Of a stretch of 64,000 nt of DNA, positions 33,915-45,252 are shown piece by piece (position 1 is the first letter of the stretch; each line of letters begins with the position of its first letter). A program made the translations under genes and the position numbers. Source of the stretch: Corallococcus sp. AS-1-6 (GTDB taxonomy: Bacteria; Myxococcota; Myxococcia; Myxococcales; Myxococcaceae); assembly GCF_020037015.1 (NCBI RefSeq), contig NZ_JAIQDE010000012.1, positions 62,001 through 126,000 on the forward strand. The letters are read 5' to 3'. The notes below the pieces were generated by a model. The model did not search any database. It was not told the origin of the DNA and was given only the letters and a program-made list of their open reading frames with translations.

Positions 33915-35798
33915 ATGGCTGACGTGCCTCTTACCGCAGCGGACTTCCCGCCCCCTTCCGTCGAGGAGTGGCGCCGGCTGGTGGACAAGGACCTCAAGGG
34001 CAAGCCCTTCACGGTGCTCCAGTCCCCCCTGGAGGGCGGCCTGTCCCTCCAGCCCCTCTACACGCCCCAGGACGCCCCGGCGCCCTCCGAGCCGCCCGGC
34101 GTCGCACCCTACGTGCGCGGCACCCAGCCGCTGGGCCACACCGAGGGCGGATGGCTTCTTTGCCAGGAGTACGCGGGCCCGGACGTGGCCGCGACCGCCG
34201 GCGCGCTCCGCGAGGACCTGGAGCGCGGCACCCAGGGCGTGTGGCTGCTCCTGGACGCGCCCCACGGCCTGGACGTGAAGGACGAGGCCACGCTGGAGCG
34301 GCTGCTCCAGCACGTGCCGCTGGAGCGCACGCCGGTGCACCTGGAGCCGACCGCGGACGTGCTGCGGCCCGCGTCCCTGCTCCTGGAGGTGCTGGCGAAG
34401 AAGGCCGGCGCCGCGAAGCAGGCCCTGCGCGGCAGCCTGGGCATCGACCCCATCGCCGCGCTCGCGCGCCACGGCGCCGCGAAGGTGGACGCGGCCCGCA
34501 CGCTGAAGGAGGCCGCGCCCCTCGTCACGTCGCTGCTCAAGGACGCGCCGGGCCTGCGCGCGCTGCTCGTGTCCTCGCGCCCCTGGGCGGACGCGGGCGC
34601 CACGTCCGTGCACGAGCTGGCGTGGACCCTCGCCACCGGCGTGGAGTACCTGCGCGAGCTGGAGCGCGCGGGCGTGACGCCGGGCGAGGCCGCGCGGTCC
34701 ATGCAGTTCGCCCTGTCCGTGGGCGGGCAGTTCTTCCCGGAGATTGCCAAGCTGCGCGCGGCGCGGCTGCTCTGGTCCAAGGTGGTCGCCGCTTCGGGCG
34801 GCGCGCCGGAGTCGCAGGCCATGGCGCTGCACGCGCGCACGGCCAGCGCCACCAAGACGCGGCGCGACCCGTGGGTGAACATCCTGCGCGGCACCGCGGA
34901 GTCCTTCGCCGCCGTCGTCGCGGGCGCGGACAGCGTCAGCACCGCCCCCTTCGACGAGCCCCTGGGCACGCCCGACGAGCAGAGCCGGCGGCTGGCGCGC
35001 AACACGCAGCTCATCCTGCGCGACGAGTCCAGCCTCAACCGCGTCGCGGACCCCGCGGGCGGCAGCTACTACCTGGAGCAGCTCACCGGCGAGTTCGCCC
35101 GCGCGGCCTGGGCGGAGCTCCAGCGCATCGAGGCGCTGGGCGGCATCTCCCGCGCCATCGCGCAGGGCGACGTGGCCCGCGTCCTCACGGAGACGCGCGC
35201 CGCGCGCGACAAGGCCGTGCGCACGCGCAAGCTCCCCATCGTGGGCGTCAGCGAGTTCCCCCACCTCCACGAGGCCCCCGTGCAGCGCGAGGCCCGTCCG
35301 GCGGCGCCCGCTCCGGCGGAGGGCGCCGTCACCCCGCCCCAGCCCTTCCGCGTGGCGGAGGCCTTCGAGTCCCTGCGCGACGCGAGCGACCGCTACCACG
35401 CGGCGCACGGCGCCCGTCCTCGCGCCTTCATGGCCAACCTGGGCACCGTGGCGGAGCACACCGCGCGCTCCACCTGGATTGCCAACGTGCTCGCCGTGGG
35501 CGGCATCGAAGCCGTCGAGCACCACGGCTTCGCGGACGCGAACGCCGCCGCGGAGCTGTTCGCGAAGGCGGGCACGACGCTCGCCGTCATCTCCGGTCCG
35601 GACGCCCTCTACCCGGAGGCCGTGCCCGCCTACGTCGCGGCCCTCAGGGCGAAGGGCGCCCGCACGGTCGCCGTCGCGGGCCGCCCCGGTGACCACGAGG
35701 CCGCCTTCCGCGCGGCCGGCGTGGACCTCTTCCTCTACGCGGGAGCGGACCTGTTCCAGCTCCTGAAGACGCTGCACACGCACCTGGGAGTGGCCTGA
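33915..35798 (+). CDS. mutA: Methylmalonyl-CoA mutase small (beta) subunit
   Basis: A 627-residue protein. The mutase TIM-barrel domain (about 20-470) includes [34 protein letters not shown] and [17 protein letters not shown]. The C-terminal flavodoxin-like domain (about 480-627) lacks the cobalamin DxHxxG motif, as is normal for the non-catalytic small subunit. It pairs with MutB to interconvert (R)-methylmalonyl-CoA and succinyl-CoA. The stop overlaps the mutB start (TGATG), and meaB follows, so the three genes form one operon. Confidence 0.96.
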   Translation: MADVPLTAADFPPPSVEEWRRLVDKDLKGKPFTVLQSPLEGGLSLQPLYTPQDAPAPSEPPGVAPYVRGTQPLGHTEGGWLLCQEYAGPDVAATAGALREDLERGTQGVWLLLDAPHGLDVKDEATLERLLQHVPLERTPVHLEPTADVLRPASLLLEVLAKKAGAAKQALRGSLGIDPIAALARHGAAKVDAARTLKEAAPLVTSLLKDAPGLRALLVSSRPWADAGATSVHELAWTLATGVEYLRELERAGVTPGEAARSMQFALSVGGQFFPEIAKLRAARLLWSKVVAASGGAPESQAMALHARTASATKTRRDPWVNILRGTAESFAAVVAGADSVSTAPFDEPLGTPDEQSRRLARNTQLILRDESSLNRVADPAGGSYYLEQLTGEFARAAWAELQRIEALGGISRAIAQGDVARVLTETRAARDKAVRTRKLPIVGVSEFPHLHEAPVQREARPAAPAPAEGAVTPPQPFRVAEAFESLRDASDRYHAAHGARPRAFMANLGTVAEHTARSTWIANVLAVGGIEAVEHHGFADANAAAELFAKAGTTLAVISGPDALYPEAVPAYVAALRAKGARTVAVAGRPGDHEAAFRAAGVDLFLYAGADLFQLLKTLHTHLGVA

Positions 35799-37984
35799 TG
35801 CGCCCCACCGTTCCGGACTTCTCCCGCGTCGCCTTCGACGCCCCCGAAACCCAGACGCCCGCGTCCGTGCTGGAGCAGCAGCGCGCGAAGGCGAGTGAGG
35901 CCACGCGCGCCGCGGAGGCCTGGGACACGCCCGAGGGCATCCCGGTGAAGCCGCTCTACACCCACGCGGACCTGGAGGGCGTGGCGCACCTGGGCTCGCT
36001 GCCGGGCCTGCCGCCCTTCGTGCGCGGCCCGTACTCCACCATGTACGTGCAGCAGCCGTGGACGGTGCGCCAGTACGCGGGCTTCTCCACGGCGGAGGCG
36101 TCCAACGCCTTCTACCGCCGCAACCTCGCGGCCGGTCAGAAGGGCCTGTCCATCGCGTTCGACCTGGCCACGCACCGCGGCTACGACAGCGACCACCCGC
36201 GCGTCGCGGGTGACGTGGGCATGGCGGGCGTCGCCATCGACTCCATCAAGGACATGCGCATCCTGTTCGACCGCATCCCGCTCGACCAGATGAGCGTGTC
36301 GATGACGATGAACGGCGCCGTCCTCCCCGTGCTCGCGCTCTACGTGGTCGCGGCCGAGGAGCAGGGCGTGAAGCCCGAGCAGCTCAGCGGGACCATCCAG
36401 AACGACATCCTCAAGGAGTTCATGGTCCGCAACACGTACATCTATCCGCCCGGCCCCTCGATGCGCATCATCGGGGACATCTTCAAGTTCACGGCGGAGC
36501 GGATGCCGCGCTTCAACAGCATCAGCATCAGCGGCTACCACATGCAGGAGGCCGGCGCGACGCAGGACCTGGAGCTGGGCTACACGCTCGCGGACGGCGT
36601 GGAGTACGTGCGGGCGGGGCTCGCCGCGGGCCTGGGCGTGGACGCGTTCGCCCCGCGCCTGTCGTTCTTCTGGGCCATCGGGATGAACTTCTTCATGGAG
36701 GTGGCCAAGATGCGCGCGGCCCGCCTCCTGTGGGCCCGCCTCATCAAGGGCTTCAATCCCAAGAGCGACAAGAGCCTGGCGCTGCGCACCCACTGCCAGA
36801 CGTCCGGCTGGAGCCTCACCGCGCAGGACGTCTACAACAACGTCGTGCGCACCTGCGTGGAGGCCATGGCCGCGACGCAGGGCCACACCCAGAGCCTGCA
36901 CACCAACTCGCTGGATGAGGCCATCGCGCTGCCCACCGACTTCAGCGCGCGCATCGCCCGCAACACGCAGCTCTACCTCCAGTTGGAGAGCGGCACCACG
37001 CGCGTCATCGACCCGTGGGGCGGCAGCTACTACGTGGAGCGCCTCACCCACGAGCTGGCCCAGAAGGCCTGGGGCCACATCCAGGAGGTCGAGGCGCTGG
37101 GCGGCATGACCCAGGCCATTGAAGCGGGCCTGCCCAAGCTGCGCATCGAAGAGGCCGCCGCGCGCACGCAGGCGCGCATCGACTCCGGACGCCAGGCCAT
37201 CATCGGCGTGAACAAGTACCCGCCGGAGCGCCCGGACAACATCGAAATCCTCAAGGTGGACAACTCCGCCGTGCGCGAGGCGCAGATTTCCCGCCTGCGC
37301 GAGCTGCGCGCGGAGCGCGATGGCGAAGAGGTCCGCCGCCGCCTGGACGCGCTCACGGAGGCGGGCCGCCGCAACGAGGGCAACCTGCTGGCGCTGGCCA
37401 TCGACGCGGCGCGGGCGAAGGCCACCGTGGGCGAGATCAGCGACGCACTGGAGAAGGTCTTCGGGCGCTACGAGGCCACCGTGCGCGGGGTGACGGGCGT
37501 GTACTCAGCGGAAGCAGGACAGGCGCAGGGCATCTCCGAGGCGCGGGCGAAGGCGGATGACTTCCTGGCGCGCTTCGGCCGCCGGCCGCGCATCCTCATC
37601 GCGAAGATGGGCCAGGACGGCCACGACCGCGGGCAGAAGGTCATCGCCACCGCGTTCGCGGACCTGGGCTTCGACGTGGACATCGGGCCGCTGTTCCAGA
37701 CGCCGGAGGAGTCCGCGCGCCAGGCGGTGGAGAACGACGTGCACGTGGTGGGCGCGTCCTCGCTGGCCGCGGGCCACCTCACGCTGGTGCCGCAGCTCAA
37801 GCACGCCCTCAAGGCCCTGGGCCGCGAGGACATCATGGTCGTGGTGGGCGGCGTCATCCCGCCGCAGGACTACGACGCGCTCCGCGCCGCTGGCGCCGCC
37901 GCCATCTTCGGCCCCGGCACCGTCATCGCGAAGGCCGCCATCGAGCTGCTCGACAAGCTGGCCGCCGAGCAGGAGGCGGCGTGA
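35798..37984 (+). CDS. mutB: Methylmalonyl-CoA mutase large (alpha) subunit
   Basis: A 728-residue catalytic subunit. The substrate barrel (about 40-560) has [20 protein letters not shown] with the conserved Tyr, [15 protein letters not shown] and [11 protein letters not shown]. The B12 domain (about 590-728) carries GQDGHDRG, the DxHxxG cobalt-ligand motif, in [15 protein letters not shown]. It is adenosylcobalamin-dependent and links odd-chain and branched-chain degradation to succinyl-CoA, or runs in reverse to supply methylmalonyl-CoA for polyketides. Its end overlaps the meaB start (GTGA). Confidence 0.97.
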   Translation: MRPTVPDFSRVAFDAPETQTPASVLEQQRAKASEATRAAEAWDTPEGIPVKPLYTHADLEGVAHLGSLPGLPPFVRGPYSTMYVQQPWTVRQYAGFSTAEASNAFYRRNLAAGQKGLSIAFDLATHRGYDSDHPRVAGDVGMAGVAIDSIKDMRILFDRIPLDQMSVSMTMNGAVLPVLALYVVAAEEQGVKPEQLSGTIQNDILKEFMVRNTYIYPPGPSMRIIGDIFKFTAERMPRFNSISISGYHMQEAGATQDLELGYTLADGVEYVRAGLAAGLGVDAFAPRLSFFWAIGMNFFMEVAKMRAARLLWARLIKGFNPKSDKSLALRTHCQTSGWSLTAQDVYNNVVRTCVEAMAATQGHTQSLHTNSLDEAIALPTDFSARIARNTQLYLQLESGTTRVIDPWGGSYYVERLTHELAQKAWGHIQEVEALGGMTQAIEAGLPKLRIEEAAARTQARIDSGRQAIIGVNKYPPERPDNIEILKVDNSAVREAQISRLRELRAERDGEEVRRRLDALTEAGRRNEGNLLALAIDAARAKATVGEISDALEKVFGRYEATVRGVTGVYSAEAGQAQGISEARAKADDFLARFGRRPRILIAKMGQDGHDRGQKVIATAFADLGFDVDIGPLFQTPEESARQAVENDVHVVGASSLAAGHLTLVPQLKHALKALGREDIMVVVGGVIPPQDYDALRAAGAAAIFGPGTVIAKAAIELLDKLAAEQEAA

Positions 37985-38964
37985 AGCTGCTGCCCGCGGA
38001 CACCTACGTGGACGGCGTGCGCGCGGGCGACAGGGCGGTGCTCGCGCGCGCCATCACCCTGGTGGAGAGCGAGCACCCGCGCCACGCCGCGCTCGCGCAG
38101 GAGGTCCTCACGCGGCTGTTGCCCCACACCGGCAAGAGCCGCCGCGTGGGCATCAGCGGCGTGCCGGGCGTGGGCAAGAGCACCTTCATCGACGCGCTGG
38201 GCATGCACCTGGTGGGAAGCGGCCACAAGGTGGCGGTGCTCGCCATCGACCCGTCCAGCAGCGTCACGGGCGGCAGCATCCTGGGCGACAAGACGCGCAT
38301 GTACCGGCTGGCGCGCGAGCTGGCCGCGTACATCCGCCCCAGCCCCTCCAGCGGCACGCTGGGCGGCGTCGCGCGCAAGACGCGGGAGACGCTGCTGCTC
38401 TGTGAGGCCGCCGGCTTCGACGTGGTGCTGGTGGAGACGGTGGGCGTGGGCCAGTCCGAGACGGTGGTCGCGGACCTGGTGGACTTCTACCTGGTGCTGA
38501 TGCTCGCGGGCGCCGGGGACGAGCTGCAGGGCATCAAGCGCGGCATCCTGGAAGTCGCGGACATGGTGGCCATCAACAAGGCGGACGGCGACAACCTGCC
38601 GCGCGCCACGCGGGCCCGCGCGGAGTACCGCGCCGCCCTGCACCTGATGCGCCCCGGCGCGGAGCCGGTGGTCACCACGTGCAGCGCCATGGAGGGCACC
38701 GGCATCGACACGCTGTGGGCCTCCGTGGAGGACGTCGTCGCCCGGCGCGAGGCCTCCGGCGAGCTCCAGCGCCGGCGCACCCAGCAGCAGGTGGGCTGGA
38801 TGTGGGCCATGGTGAACGACGGCCTGCGAGCGGCCCTGCGGGCGCACCCCGAGGTGTCCGCCCTGGTGCCGGAACTGGAGCAGGCCGTACGCGAAGGACG
38901 CGCGACGCCCACCTCCGCCGCACTGCGTGTGCTGGGCGCGTTCCTGCCGCAATCGCAGCCCTGA
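37981..38964 (+). CDS. meaB: MeaB/ArgK-type GTPase, methylmalonyl-CoA mutase chaperone
   Basis: A 327-residue G3E GTPase beginning with GTG. P-loop [10 protein letters not shown] (about 58-67), switch [28 protein letters not shown] and NKADGDN. It loads and protects adenosylcobalamin in the mutase, and GTP hydrolysis gates cofactor entry and removal. The translational overlap with mutB fits that role. Confidence 0.96.
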   Translation: MKLLPADTYVDGVRAGDRAVLARAITLVESEHPRHAALAQEVLTRLLPHTGKSRRVGISGVPGVGKSTFIDALGMHLVGSGHKVAVLAIDPSSSVTGGSILGDKTRMYRLARELAAYIRPSPSSGTLGGVARKTRETLLLCEAAGFDVVLVETVGVGQSETVVADLVDFYLVLMLAGAGDELQGIKRGILEVADMVAINKADGDNLPRATRARAEYRAALHLMRPGAEPVVTTCSAMEGTGIDTLWASVEDVVARREASGELQRRRTQQQVGWMWAMVNDGLRAALRAHPEVSALVPELEQAVREGRATPTSAALRVLGAFLPQSQP

Positions 38965-39004
38965 CGAGGCGCGTTGTCCAGAGGGCAACGCCTGTCTCAA
39001 TCGC

Positions 39005-39040
39005 TTGCCGGGCATGCACCGCACTCCTAGTGTACGCCCG
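39005..39040 (+). promoter_or_regulatory. Candidate promoter for a leaderless icmF transcript
   Basis: TTGCCG (39005-39010), a 17-bp spacer and TAGTGT (39028-39033) lie so close to the GTG at 39040 that transcription would start at or next to the start codon. No Shine-Dalgarno sequence is present. Confidence 0.4.
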
Positions 39041-42000
39041 TGCGACACCCCCAACCGAACACCGCTCCCCAGCCGTACCGGCCCCGCCACCACGTCCGTA
39101 TCGTCACGGCCGCCAGCCTCTTCGACGGACACGACGCGGCCATCAACGTGATGCGCCGCCTGATGCAGTCCTCCGGCGCGGAGATCATCCACCTGGGCCA
39201 CAACCGGTCCGTGGCGGAGATCGTCGACTGCGCCATCCAGGAGGACGCCCAGGGCATCGCCCTCACGTCCTACCAGGGCGGCCACGTCGAGTACTTCAAG
39301 TACATGATCGACCTGCTGCGCGAGCGCGGCGCGAACATCAAGGTGTTCGGCGGCGGCGGCGGCACCATCCTCCCCACGGAGATTGAAGAGCTGCACAAGT
39401 ACGGCGTCGCGCGCATCTATTCCCCGGACGACGGCCGCGCCATGGGCCTGCAGGGGATGATCGACGACCTCATCTCCCAGTGCGACTTCGAGAAGCGCCC
39501 GTCCGACTTCAAGGGCCTCCTGAAGCAGCCGCTGCCCCGCGAGCCGGAGCGCATCGCGTCGCTCATCACCATCGCGGAGAACTTCGCGGACGCGGGCGAA
39601 GCGCTGCGCGCCGCGCTGAAGACCGCCGTCGCGGACGCCCCCCGGGTGCCCGTGCTGGGCATCACCGGCACGGGCGGCGCCGGCAAGTCCAGCCTGGTGG
39701 ACGAGCTGGTGCGCCGCTTCCTGGCGGACTTCCCCGACAAGACGCTGGCGGTGCTCTCCGTGGACCCGTCCAAGCGCAAGTCCGGCGGCGCGCTCCTGGG
39801 CGACCGCATCCGCATGAACGCCATCGACAACCCGCGCGTCTACATGCGCTCGATGGCCACCCGCCAGAGCAACCTGGCCCTGTCCCGGCACGTCGCCCAC
39901 TCGATTGAGGTCTGCAAGGCGGCGGGCTTCGACCTCATCGTCGTGGAGACCTCCGGCATCGGTCAGTCGGACACGGAGATCACCGAGCACTCGGACGTGG
40001 CGCTCTACGTGATGACGGCCGAGTACGGCGCGGCGACGCAGCTCGAGAAGATCGACATGCTCGACTTCGCGGACGTCATCGCCATCAACAAGTTCGACAA
40101 GCGCGGGTCGCTGGACGCGCTGCGCGACGTGAAGAAGCAGTGGAAGCGCAACCACAACGCCTTCACCCTGGCGGATGACGCGGTGCCCGTGTACGGCACC
40201 ATCGCGTCGCAGTTCAACGACCCGGGCATGAACACGCTCTACCGGGCGCTCATCGACGCGCTGGTGAAGAAGACGGGCGCGAAGCTGGACAGCCGCTTCC
40301 AGCTCACGCCCGGCATGAGCGAGAAGAAGTGGATCATCCCCCCGGAGCGCACGCGCTACCTGGCGGAGATCGTCGACGCCTGCGAGTCCTACGACGGCTT
40401 CGCGCGCGCCCAGGCCGCCATCGCCCGGCGCATGTACCAGTTGCACGGCACCATCCAGGCCCTGCGCCAGAACGTGGGGAAGAAGAAGCTGGAGATCGTC
40501 GAGCCGAAGGACGCGGCCGACGTGGTGCAGGTGACGGAGCGCGTGGAGGGCGAGCCCGCGTACCTGGGCGACCTGGTGGCGCTGTACCAGGACCTGGAGA
40601 GCCGCCTGCACGCGGACTGCCGGCGCCTGCTGGCCGAGTGGCCCGCGACGAAGAAGCGCTACGCGGCGTCCAAGTACCAGTTCCAGGTGCGCGACAAGGT
40701 CATCGAGCTGGATCTCATCTCGGAGACGCTGTCGCACCTGCGCGTGCCCAAGATTGCCCTGCCGAAGTATGAGGACTGGGGCGACATCCTGACGTGGCTC
40801 TTGCGGGAGAACGCGCCGGGCGCCTTCCCGTTCACCGCGGGCGTCTTCCCGCTCAAGCGCGAGGGCGAGGACCCCGCGCGCATGTTCGCGGGCGAGGGCG
40901 GCCCGGAGCGCACCAACAAGCGCTTCCACTACGTGTCGCGCGGCCTGCCGGCGAAGCGCCTGTCCACGGCGTTCGACTCGGTGACGCTGTACGGCGAGGA
41001 CCCGGACCACCGGCCGGACATCTACGGCAAGGTGGGCAACTCGGGCGTGTCCATCGCGAACGTGGACGACGCGAAGAAGCTCTACTCCGGCTTCGACCTG
41101 GCGGACCCGTCCACGTCCGTGTCCATGACCATCAACGGCCCGGCGCCCATGCTGCTGGGCTTCTTCCTCAACGCCGCGGTGGATCAGCAGTGCGAGAAGT
41201 GGATCCGCGCCAACGGCAAGGTGGAGGAGGTCGAGAAGAAGATTGAAGCGCTCTACCGGGAGCGCGGCCTGCCGCGTCCGCGCTACCAGGGCGAGCTGCC
41301 CCAGGGCAACGACGGCCTGGGCCTGCTGCTGCTGGGCGTTTCGGGTGACGAGGTGCTGCCGGCGGACGTCTACGCGAAGATCCGCGCGTCCACGCTCCAG
41401 GCGGTGCGCGGCACGGTGCAGGCGGACATCCTCAAGGAGGACCAGGCGCAGAACACCTGCATCTTCTCCACGGAGTTCGCCCTGCGCGTGATGGGCGACA
41501 TCCAGCAGTACTTCATCGACCAGAAGGTGCGGAACTTCTACTCGGTGTCGATCTCCGGGTACCACATCGCGGAGGCCGGGGCGAACCCCATCTCCCAACT
41601 GGCCTTCACGCTGGCCAACGGCTTCACCTTCGTCGAGTACTACCTGTCGCGCGGGATGCACATCGACGACTTCGCGCCCAACCTGTCGTTCTTCTTCTCC
41701 AACGGCATGGACCCGGAGTACGCGGTGCTGGGGCGCGTGGCCCGCCGCATCTGGGCCAAGGCCATCCGGGACAAGTACGGCGGCAACGACCGGTCGCAGA
41801 AGCTGAAGTATCACATCCAGACGTCGGGCCGTTCCCTGCACGCGCAGGAGATTGCCTTCAACGACATCCGCACCACGCTGCAGGCGTTGCTGGCGCTCAA
41901 CGACAACTGCAACTCGTTGCACACCAACGCCTACGACGAGGCCATCACCACGCCCACGGAGGAGAGCGTTCGGCGGGCGCTGGCCATCCAGTTGGTCATC

Positions 42001-42507
42001 AACAAGGAGTTCGGCCTGTCGAAGAACGAGAACCCGAACCAGGGCTCGTTCATCATCGAGGAGCTGACGGACCTGGTGGAGGCGGCGGTGCTCAACGAGT
42101 TCCGCGCCATCTCCGAGCGCGGCGGCGTGCTGGGCGCGATGGAGCGCATGTACCAGCGCTCCAAGATTCAAGAGGAGTCGCTCTACTACGAGACGCTCAA
42201 GCACGACGGGACGCTGCCCATCATCGGGGTGAACACCTTCCTGGACCCGAAGGGTTCGCCCACGGTGACGCCGCCGGAGGTGATTCGCGCGACGAAGGAG
42301 GAGAAGGACTACGCCATCACGGCGCGGGACGCCTTCTGGAAGCGCAACGCGAAGACGGCGCCCGCGGCCCTGGAGGCGGTGCGCCGCGCGGCCCTGGACA
42401 ACGGCAACGTGTTCGGCGCGCTGATGGACGCCTGCAAGGTGTGCACGCTGGGCCAGTTGTCCCGCGCGCTGTACGAGGTGGGCGGCCAGTACCGGCGCAA
42501 CATGTGA
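39040..42507 (+). CDS. icmF: Fused isobutyryl-CoA mutase IcmF
   Basis: A 1155-residue three-part fusion. N-terminal B12 domain (about 20-150) with SLFDGHDAA as the cobalt-ligand motif; central G-protein chaperone domain (about 190-440) with [10 protein letters not shown] and [20 protein letters not shown]-terminal mutase barrel (about 560-1155) with [37 protein letters not shown] and HTNAYDEAI. IcmF interconverts isobutyryl-CoA and n-butyryl-CoA, and some members act on isovaleryl- or pivalyl-CoA. Substrate cannot be fixed without alignment of the two specificity residues. It follows mutAB-meaB by 75 bp, likely with its own promoter. Branched-acyl supply suits the iso-fatty-acid-rich lipids of myxobacteria. 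Confidence 0.96.
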   Translation: MRHPQPNTAPQPYRPRHHVRIVTAASLFDGHDAAINVMRRLMQSSGAEIIHLGHNRSVAEIVDCAIQEDAQGIALTSYQGGHVEYFKYMIDLLRERGANIKVFGGGGGTILPTEIEELHKYGVARIYSPDDGRAMGLQGMIDDLISQCDFEKRPSDFKGLLKQPLPREPERIASLITIAENFADAGEALRAALKTAVADAPRVPVLGITGTGGAGKSSLVDELVRRFLADFPDKTLAVLSVDPSKRKSGGALLGDRIRMNAIDNPRVYMRSMATRQSNLALSRHVAHSIEVCKAAGFDLIVVETSGIGQSDTEITEHSDVALYVMTAEYGAATQLEKIDMLDFADVIAINKFDKRGSLDALRDVKKQWKRNHNAFTLADDAVPVYGTIASQFNDPGMNTLYRALIDALVKKTGAKLDSRFQLTPGMSEKKWIIPPERTRYLAEIVDACESYDGFARAQAAIARRMYQLHGTIQALRQNVGKKKLEIVEPKDAADVVQVTERVEGEPAYLGDLVALYQDLESRLHADCRRLLAEWPATKKRYAASKYQFQVRDKVIELDLISETLSHLRVPKIALPKYEDWGDILTWLLRENAPGAFPFTAGVFPLKREGEDPARMFAGEGGPERTNKRFHYVSRGLPAKRLSTAFDSVTLYGEDPDHRPDIYGKVGNSGVSIANVDDAKKLYSGFDLADPSTSVSMTINGPAPMLLGFFLNAAVDQQCEKWIRANGKVEEVEKKIEALYRERGLPRPRYQGELPQGNDGLGLLLLGVSGDEVLPADVYAKIRASTLQAVRGTVQADILKEDQAQNTCIFSTEFALRVMGDIQQYFIDQKVRNFYSVSISGYHIAEAGANPISQLAFTLANGFTFVEYYLSRGMHIDDFAPNLSFFFSNGMDPEYAVLGRVARRIWAKAIRDKYGGNDRSQKLKYHIQTSGRSLHAQEIAFNDIRTTLQALLALNDNCNSLHTNAYDEAITTPTEESVRRALAIQLVINKEFGLSKNENPNQGSFIIEELTDLVEAAVLNEFRAISERGGVLGAMERMYQRSKIQEESLYYETLKHDGTLPIIGVNTFLDPKGSPTVTPPEVIRATKEEKDYAITARDAFWKRNAKTAPAALEAVRRAALDNGNVFGALMDACKVCTLGQLSRALYEVGGQYRRNM

Positions 42508-42517
42508 TGCGAGCGCC

Positions 42518-42546
42518 GCGGTCCCGGGCAGGTGTCCCGGGACCGC
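42518..42546. terminator. Bidirectional terminator between icmF and SDR gene
   Basis: Perfect 11-bp stem GCGGTCCCGGG/CCCGGGACCGC with a 7-nt loop, between convergent stops at 42507 (+) and 42574 (-). Confidence 0.7.
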
Positions 42547-42573
42547 GCCAGCCCTTCGCACACCCAACCCCTC

Positions 42574-43314
42574 TCAGTACGGGCTGGACGTGGGGCGGAT
42601 GATGATTTCGCTCACGTCCACGTCCGCGGGCTGGCTGATGGCGTAGCGGATGGCGCGGGCGATGGCGTCCGCCGGGATGGCGTCCTTGCGGAACTCGCGC
42701 ATGTACTCGCGCGACGCCGGGTCGCTGATGCTGTCCGCCAGCTCCGACTGGGTGACTCCCGGCGAAATCACCGTCACCCGGATGTCCGCGCCCACCTCCT
42801 GGCGCAGCCCTTCGGAGATGGCCATCACCGCGAACTTCGTGGCGCAGTACACCGCCGCCGTCGGGCTCACCGCGTGCCCGCCAATGGAAGACAGGTTGAT
42901 GAACTGCCCTGACTTCTGGCGCTTCATCACCGGCAGCCCCGCCGCGATGCCGTGCAGCACGCCCCGGATGTTCACGTCGATCATCCGGTTCCACTCGTCC
43001 AGCTTCAGCTCCTCCAGCCTGGACAGCGGCATCACCCCCGCGTTGTTGATGAGCACGTCCAGCCGCCCGAACTCCTTCAGCGTGAAGGCCACGAAGCCCT
43101 CCACGTCCTCGCGCTTCGTCACGTCCAGCGGGCGGTGACGCGCCTCGCCGCCCTTCGACCTCAATTCGCCCGCCAGCGCCTCCAGCCGGTCCGTGCGGCG
43201 CGCGCCCAGCACCACCTTCGCCCCCTGGCTGGCGAGCAGGCGGGCTGTCGCCTCGCCAATGCCGCTGCTCGCTCCCGTGATGGCCACCACCTTGCCCTGG
43301 ATGTCCGTCGTCAT
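42574..43314 (-). CDS. Short-chain dehydrogenase/reductase
   Basis: A 246-residue classical SDR with VVAITGASSGIGEATA (TGxxxGIG), DVLINNAGVM, NLSSIGG and YCATK as the YxxxK active site. The pattern is close to the YdfG/clavaldehyde-dehydrogenase-like SDR group acting on small hydroxy compounds. It is divergent from an AraC regulator, 158 bp away, which probably controls it. Confidence 0.92.
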   Translation of the reverse strand: MTTDIQGKVVAITGASSGIGEATARLLASQGAKVVLGARRTDRLEALAGELRSKGGEARHRPLDVTKREDVEGFVAFTLKEFGRLDVLINNAGVMPLSRLEELKLDEWNRMIDVNIRGVLHGIAAGLPVMKRQKSGQFINLSSIGGHAVSPTAAVYCATKFAVMAISEGLRQEVGADIRVTVISPGVTQSELADSISDPASREYMREFRKDAIPADAIARAIRYAISQPADVDVSEIIIRPTSSPY

Positions 43315-43472
43315 CGCGTTCGTCCTCTCTTGAAGGCCCGGCGCGGAAAAAGGGCGCCGGGGACGAGGACACCCTCTCAAGGAGCGCGGCGATGGCGATA
43401 TCCGGATGCTCGCGGACTCTTGCCCATTCCTGCACGAGCACCCATCTCCGGCAGGAGTTAGAACGGACGCGC

Positions 43473-44396
43473 ATGCCGAGCGACCCGAGCCCGCACCTGT
43501 CCGAGCTGGCGACCCTCCTGGAGCGCCACACGCCCACGGACGGCATCCACGCCACCGCCATCCCCCGCGTGGTGCTCATCCGCGCCTCCCAGCCCTCCAC
43601 GCCCCTGCACGCGCTGCAGGAGCCCGCGCTGTGCATCGTGGCGCGGGGCCGCAAGCAGGTGCTGCTGGGGGAAGAGTTGTATGTCTATGGCCCGGACCAG
43701 TGCCTCGTCGCGTCCGTGGACCTGCCCGTCACGGGACAGGTGGTGGAGGCCTCCGCCGACGCGCCCTACCTCTGCTTCCGGTTGGACCTGGAGCCCGGAC
43801 AACTGGGCAGCCTGATGATGGAGGCAGAGCTGGAGGCGCCCGGCCCCACGGACACGGTCCGGGGCCTGGCCCTGGGACCGGTGGGCGCGCCGCTGCTGGA
43901 CGCGACGGCGCGGCTGGTGCGCCTGTTGGATACGCCGCGCGACATCCCCGTGCTCGCGCCGCTCGTCATCCGGGAAATCCTCTACCGCCTGCTGTCCGGT
44001 GAGAACTCCGAACGGCTGCGGCGCATCGCCGTGGCGGACAGCCGCCGCGAGTCCGTCACCCGCGCCATCCACTGGCTCAAGGAGCACTACGCCGCGCCGC
44101 TGCGCATCGAGCGGCTGGCGCGCGCCGTCCACATGAGCCCGTCCGCGCTCCACCACCACTTCAAGTCCGTCACCGCGATGAGCCCGCTGCAGTACCAGAA
44201 GCAGCTCCGGCTCCAGGAGGCCCGCCGGCTGATGCTGGCCCAGGCCATGGACGCGGCCATGGCCGGCCACTCCGTGGGCTACGAGAGCCCGTCCCAGTTC
44301 AGCCGCGAGTACAGCAGGATGTTCGGTGCACCACCTTCGCGTGACATCGCGAGGCTGCGGGAGTCGCTCGGCTCCGCCCCGGCGGCGGTGCGCTAG
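43473..44396 (+). CDS. AraC-family transcriptional regulator (AraC_N type)
   Basis: A 307-residue protein; GGCAGGAG upstream of the ATG. The N-terminal AraC_N domain (about 20-175) contains CIVARGRKQVLLGEELYVYGPDQCLV. The HTH pair (about 200-300) shows LRIERLARAVHMSPSALHHHF, MSPLQYQKQLRLQEARRLML and SVGYESPSQFSREYSRMFG. It belongs to the same type as regulators of small SDR or alcohol dehydrogenase genes. It is divergent from the SDR at 42574, which is its probable target. Confidence 0.92.
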   Translation: MPSDPSPHLSELATLLERHTPTDGIHATAIPRVVLIRASQPSTPLHALQEPALCIVARGRKQVLLGEELYVYGPDQCLVASVDLPVTGQVVEASADAPYLCFRLDLEPGQLGSLMMEAELEAPGPTDTVRGLALGPVGAPLLDATARLVRLLDTPRDIPVLAPLVIREILYRLLSGENSERLRRIAVADSRRESVTRAIHWLKEHYAAPLRIERLARAVHMSPSALHHHFKSVTAMSPLQYQKQLRLQEARRLMLAQAMDAAMAGHSVGYESPSQFSREYSRMFGAPPSRDIARLRESLGSAPAAVR

Positions 44397-44493
44397 TCCC
44401 TGGGGCCGATGGCGGCCCCAGCGCATCGTTTCCACGTTGTGCCCCCCTTCCGAGGCCAGCGCCCCGGAAGGCATCCCTGGCGGGAGGGGCGCG

Positions 44494-45246
44494 ATGTCAT
44501 CTGGTGAAGGCGGAGACTGGGGACTGAAGCACGCGGCGGCACAGCTCACCGCCGGGGAGCTGGAGCAGGTGGCCCACGAGGAGCCGTTCCGGGACTCCGC
44601 CCTGCCCCCCTCGGGCAGCGCCGTGCGGTTCCTGCGCGTGCACCTCATGCGCATCGCGGGACACCTGGGCGAGCTGCACCTGCCGGACTTCAAGGAGGTG
44701 GTGGGCCACGCGCTCCAGGCCGTGGACGGCGCCACGCCCCTGGTCTTCGTCGCCCAGCTCCGGGAGCGGCTCGCCTTCGAGCGGACCAGCTCGCGGCTCT
44801 ACGCGGGCCTGCTGGTGAAGACGCATGCCCTGGGCAGCTACCCGGGAGGCCCCACGCCGGAGCGGCTGGTGGAGCTGCACAACCAGGAGCTGGACCACCT
44901 GAACCTCATCCGCGAGTGCATCTACCGGCTCGGCATGGACGCGCCCCAGTTGACGGCGCACGGAGACAGCGCGGATCCGCGCCCCCATGGGCTGCTCCGG
45001 GCCGTGGACGACCCGTGCGCCACGCTCGCGGACGCGCTGCGCGCGGTCCTCATCTCCGAGATCCTCAACAACGCCGGCTGGGCGATGCTCGTGGACCTGG
45101 CCCAGGAGCTGGGGCCGCCCGACCTGGTGGACGCGTTCCGCGAAGTGCTTCGCGAGGAGACGCTCCACCTGGAGGAGGTCACGGTCTGGGTCGCCAACCT
45201 GCCGGACGACGTCCGCGCCGCCGACGCGCGGGCCTCCGCCAGTTGA
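44494..45246 (+). CDS. Ferritin-like four-helix protein, function unknown
   Basis: A 250-residue all-helical protein; GGGAGGGG before the ATG. Candidate di-iron ligands sit in helices in ferritin-like order: Glu in RERLAFERTSSRLY, Glu-x-x-His in NQELDHLNLI, Glu in LISEILNNAGW and Glu-x-x-His in REETLHLEEV. No signal peptide. It could be an iron-storage or oxidase-type protein, or a catalase-like relative. The family is inferred from the ligand spacing alone. Confidence 0.7.
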   Translation: MSSGEGGDWGLKHAAAQLTAGELEQVAHEEPFRDSALPPSGSAVRFLRVHLMRIAGHLGELHLPDFKEVVGHALQAVDGATPLVFVAQLRERLAFERTSSRLYAGLLVKTHALGSYPGGPTPERLVELHNQELDHLNLIRECIYRLGMDAPQLTAHGDSADPRPHGLLRAVDDPCATLADALRAVLISEILNNAGWAMLVDLAQELGPPDLVDAFREVLREETLHLEEVTVWVANLPDDVRAADARASAS

Positions 45247-45252
45247 GGTACG

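Noticed and set aside
37870..42567. 1565-codon minus-strand frame opposite meaB/icmF
   Set aside because: Antisense shadow; meaB and icmF are unambiguous on the plus strand.
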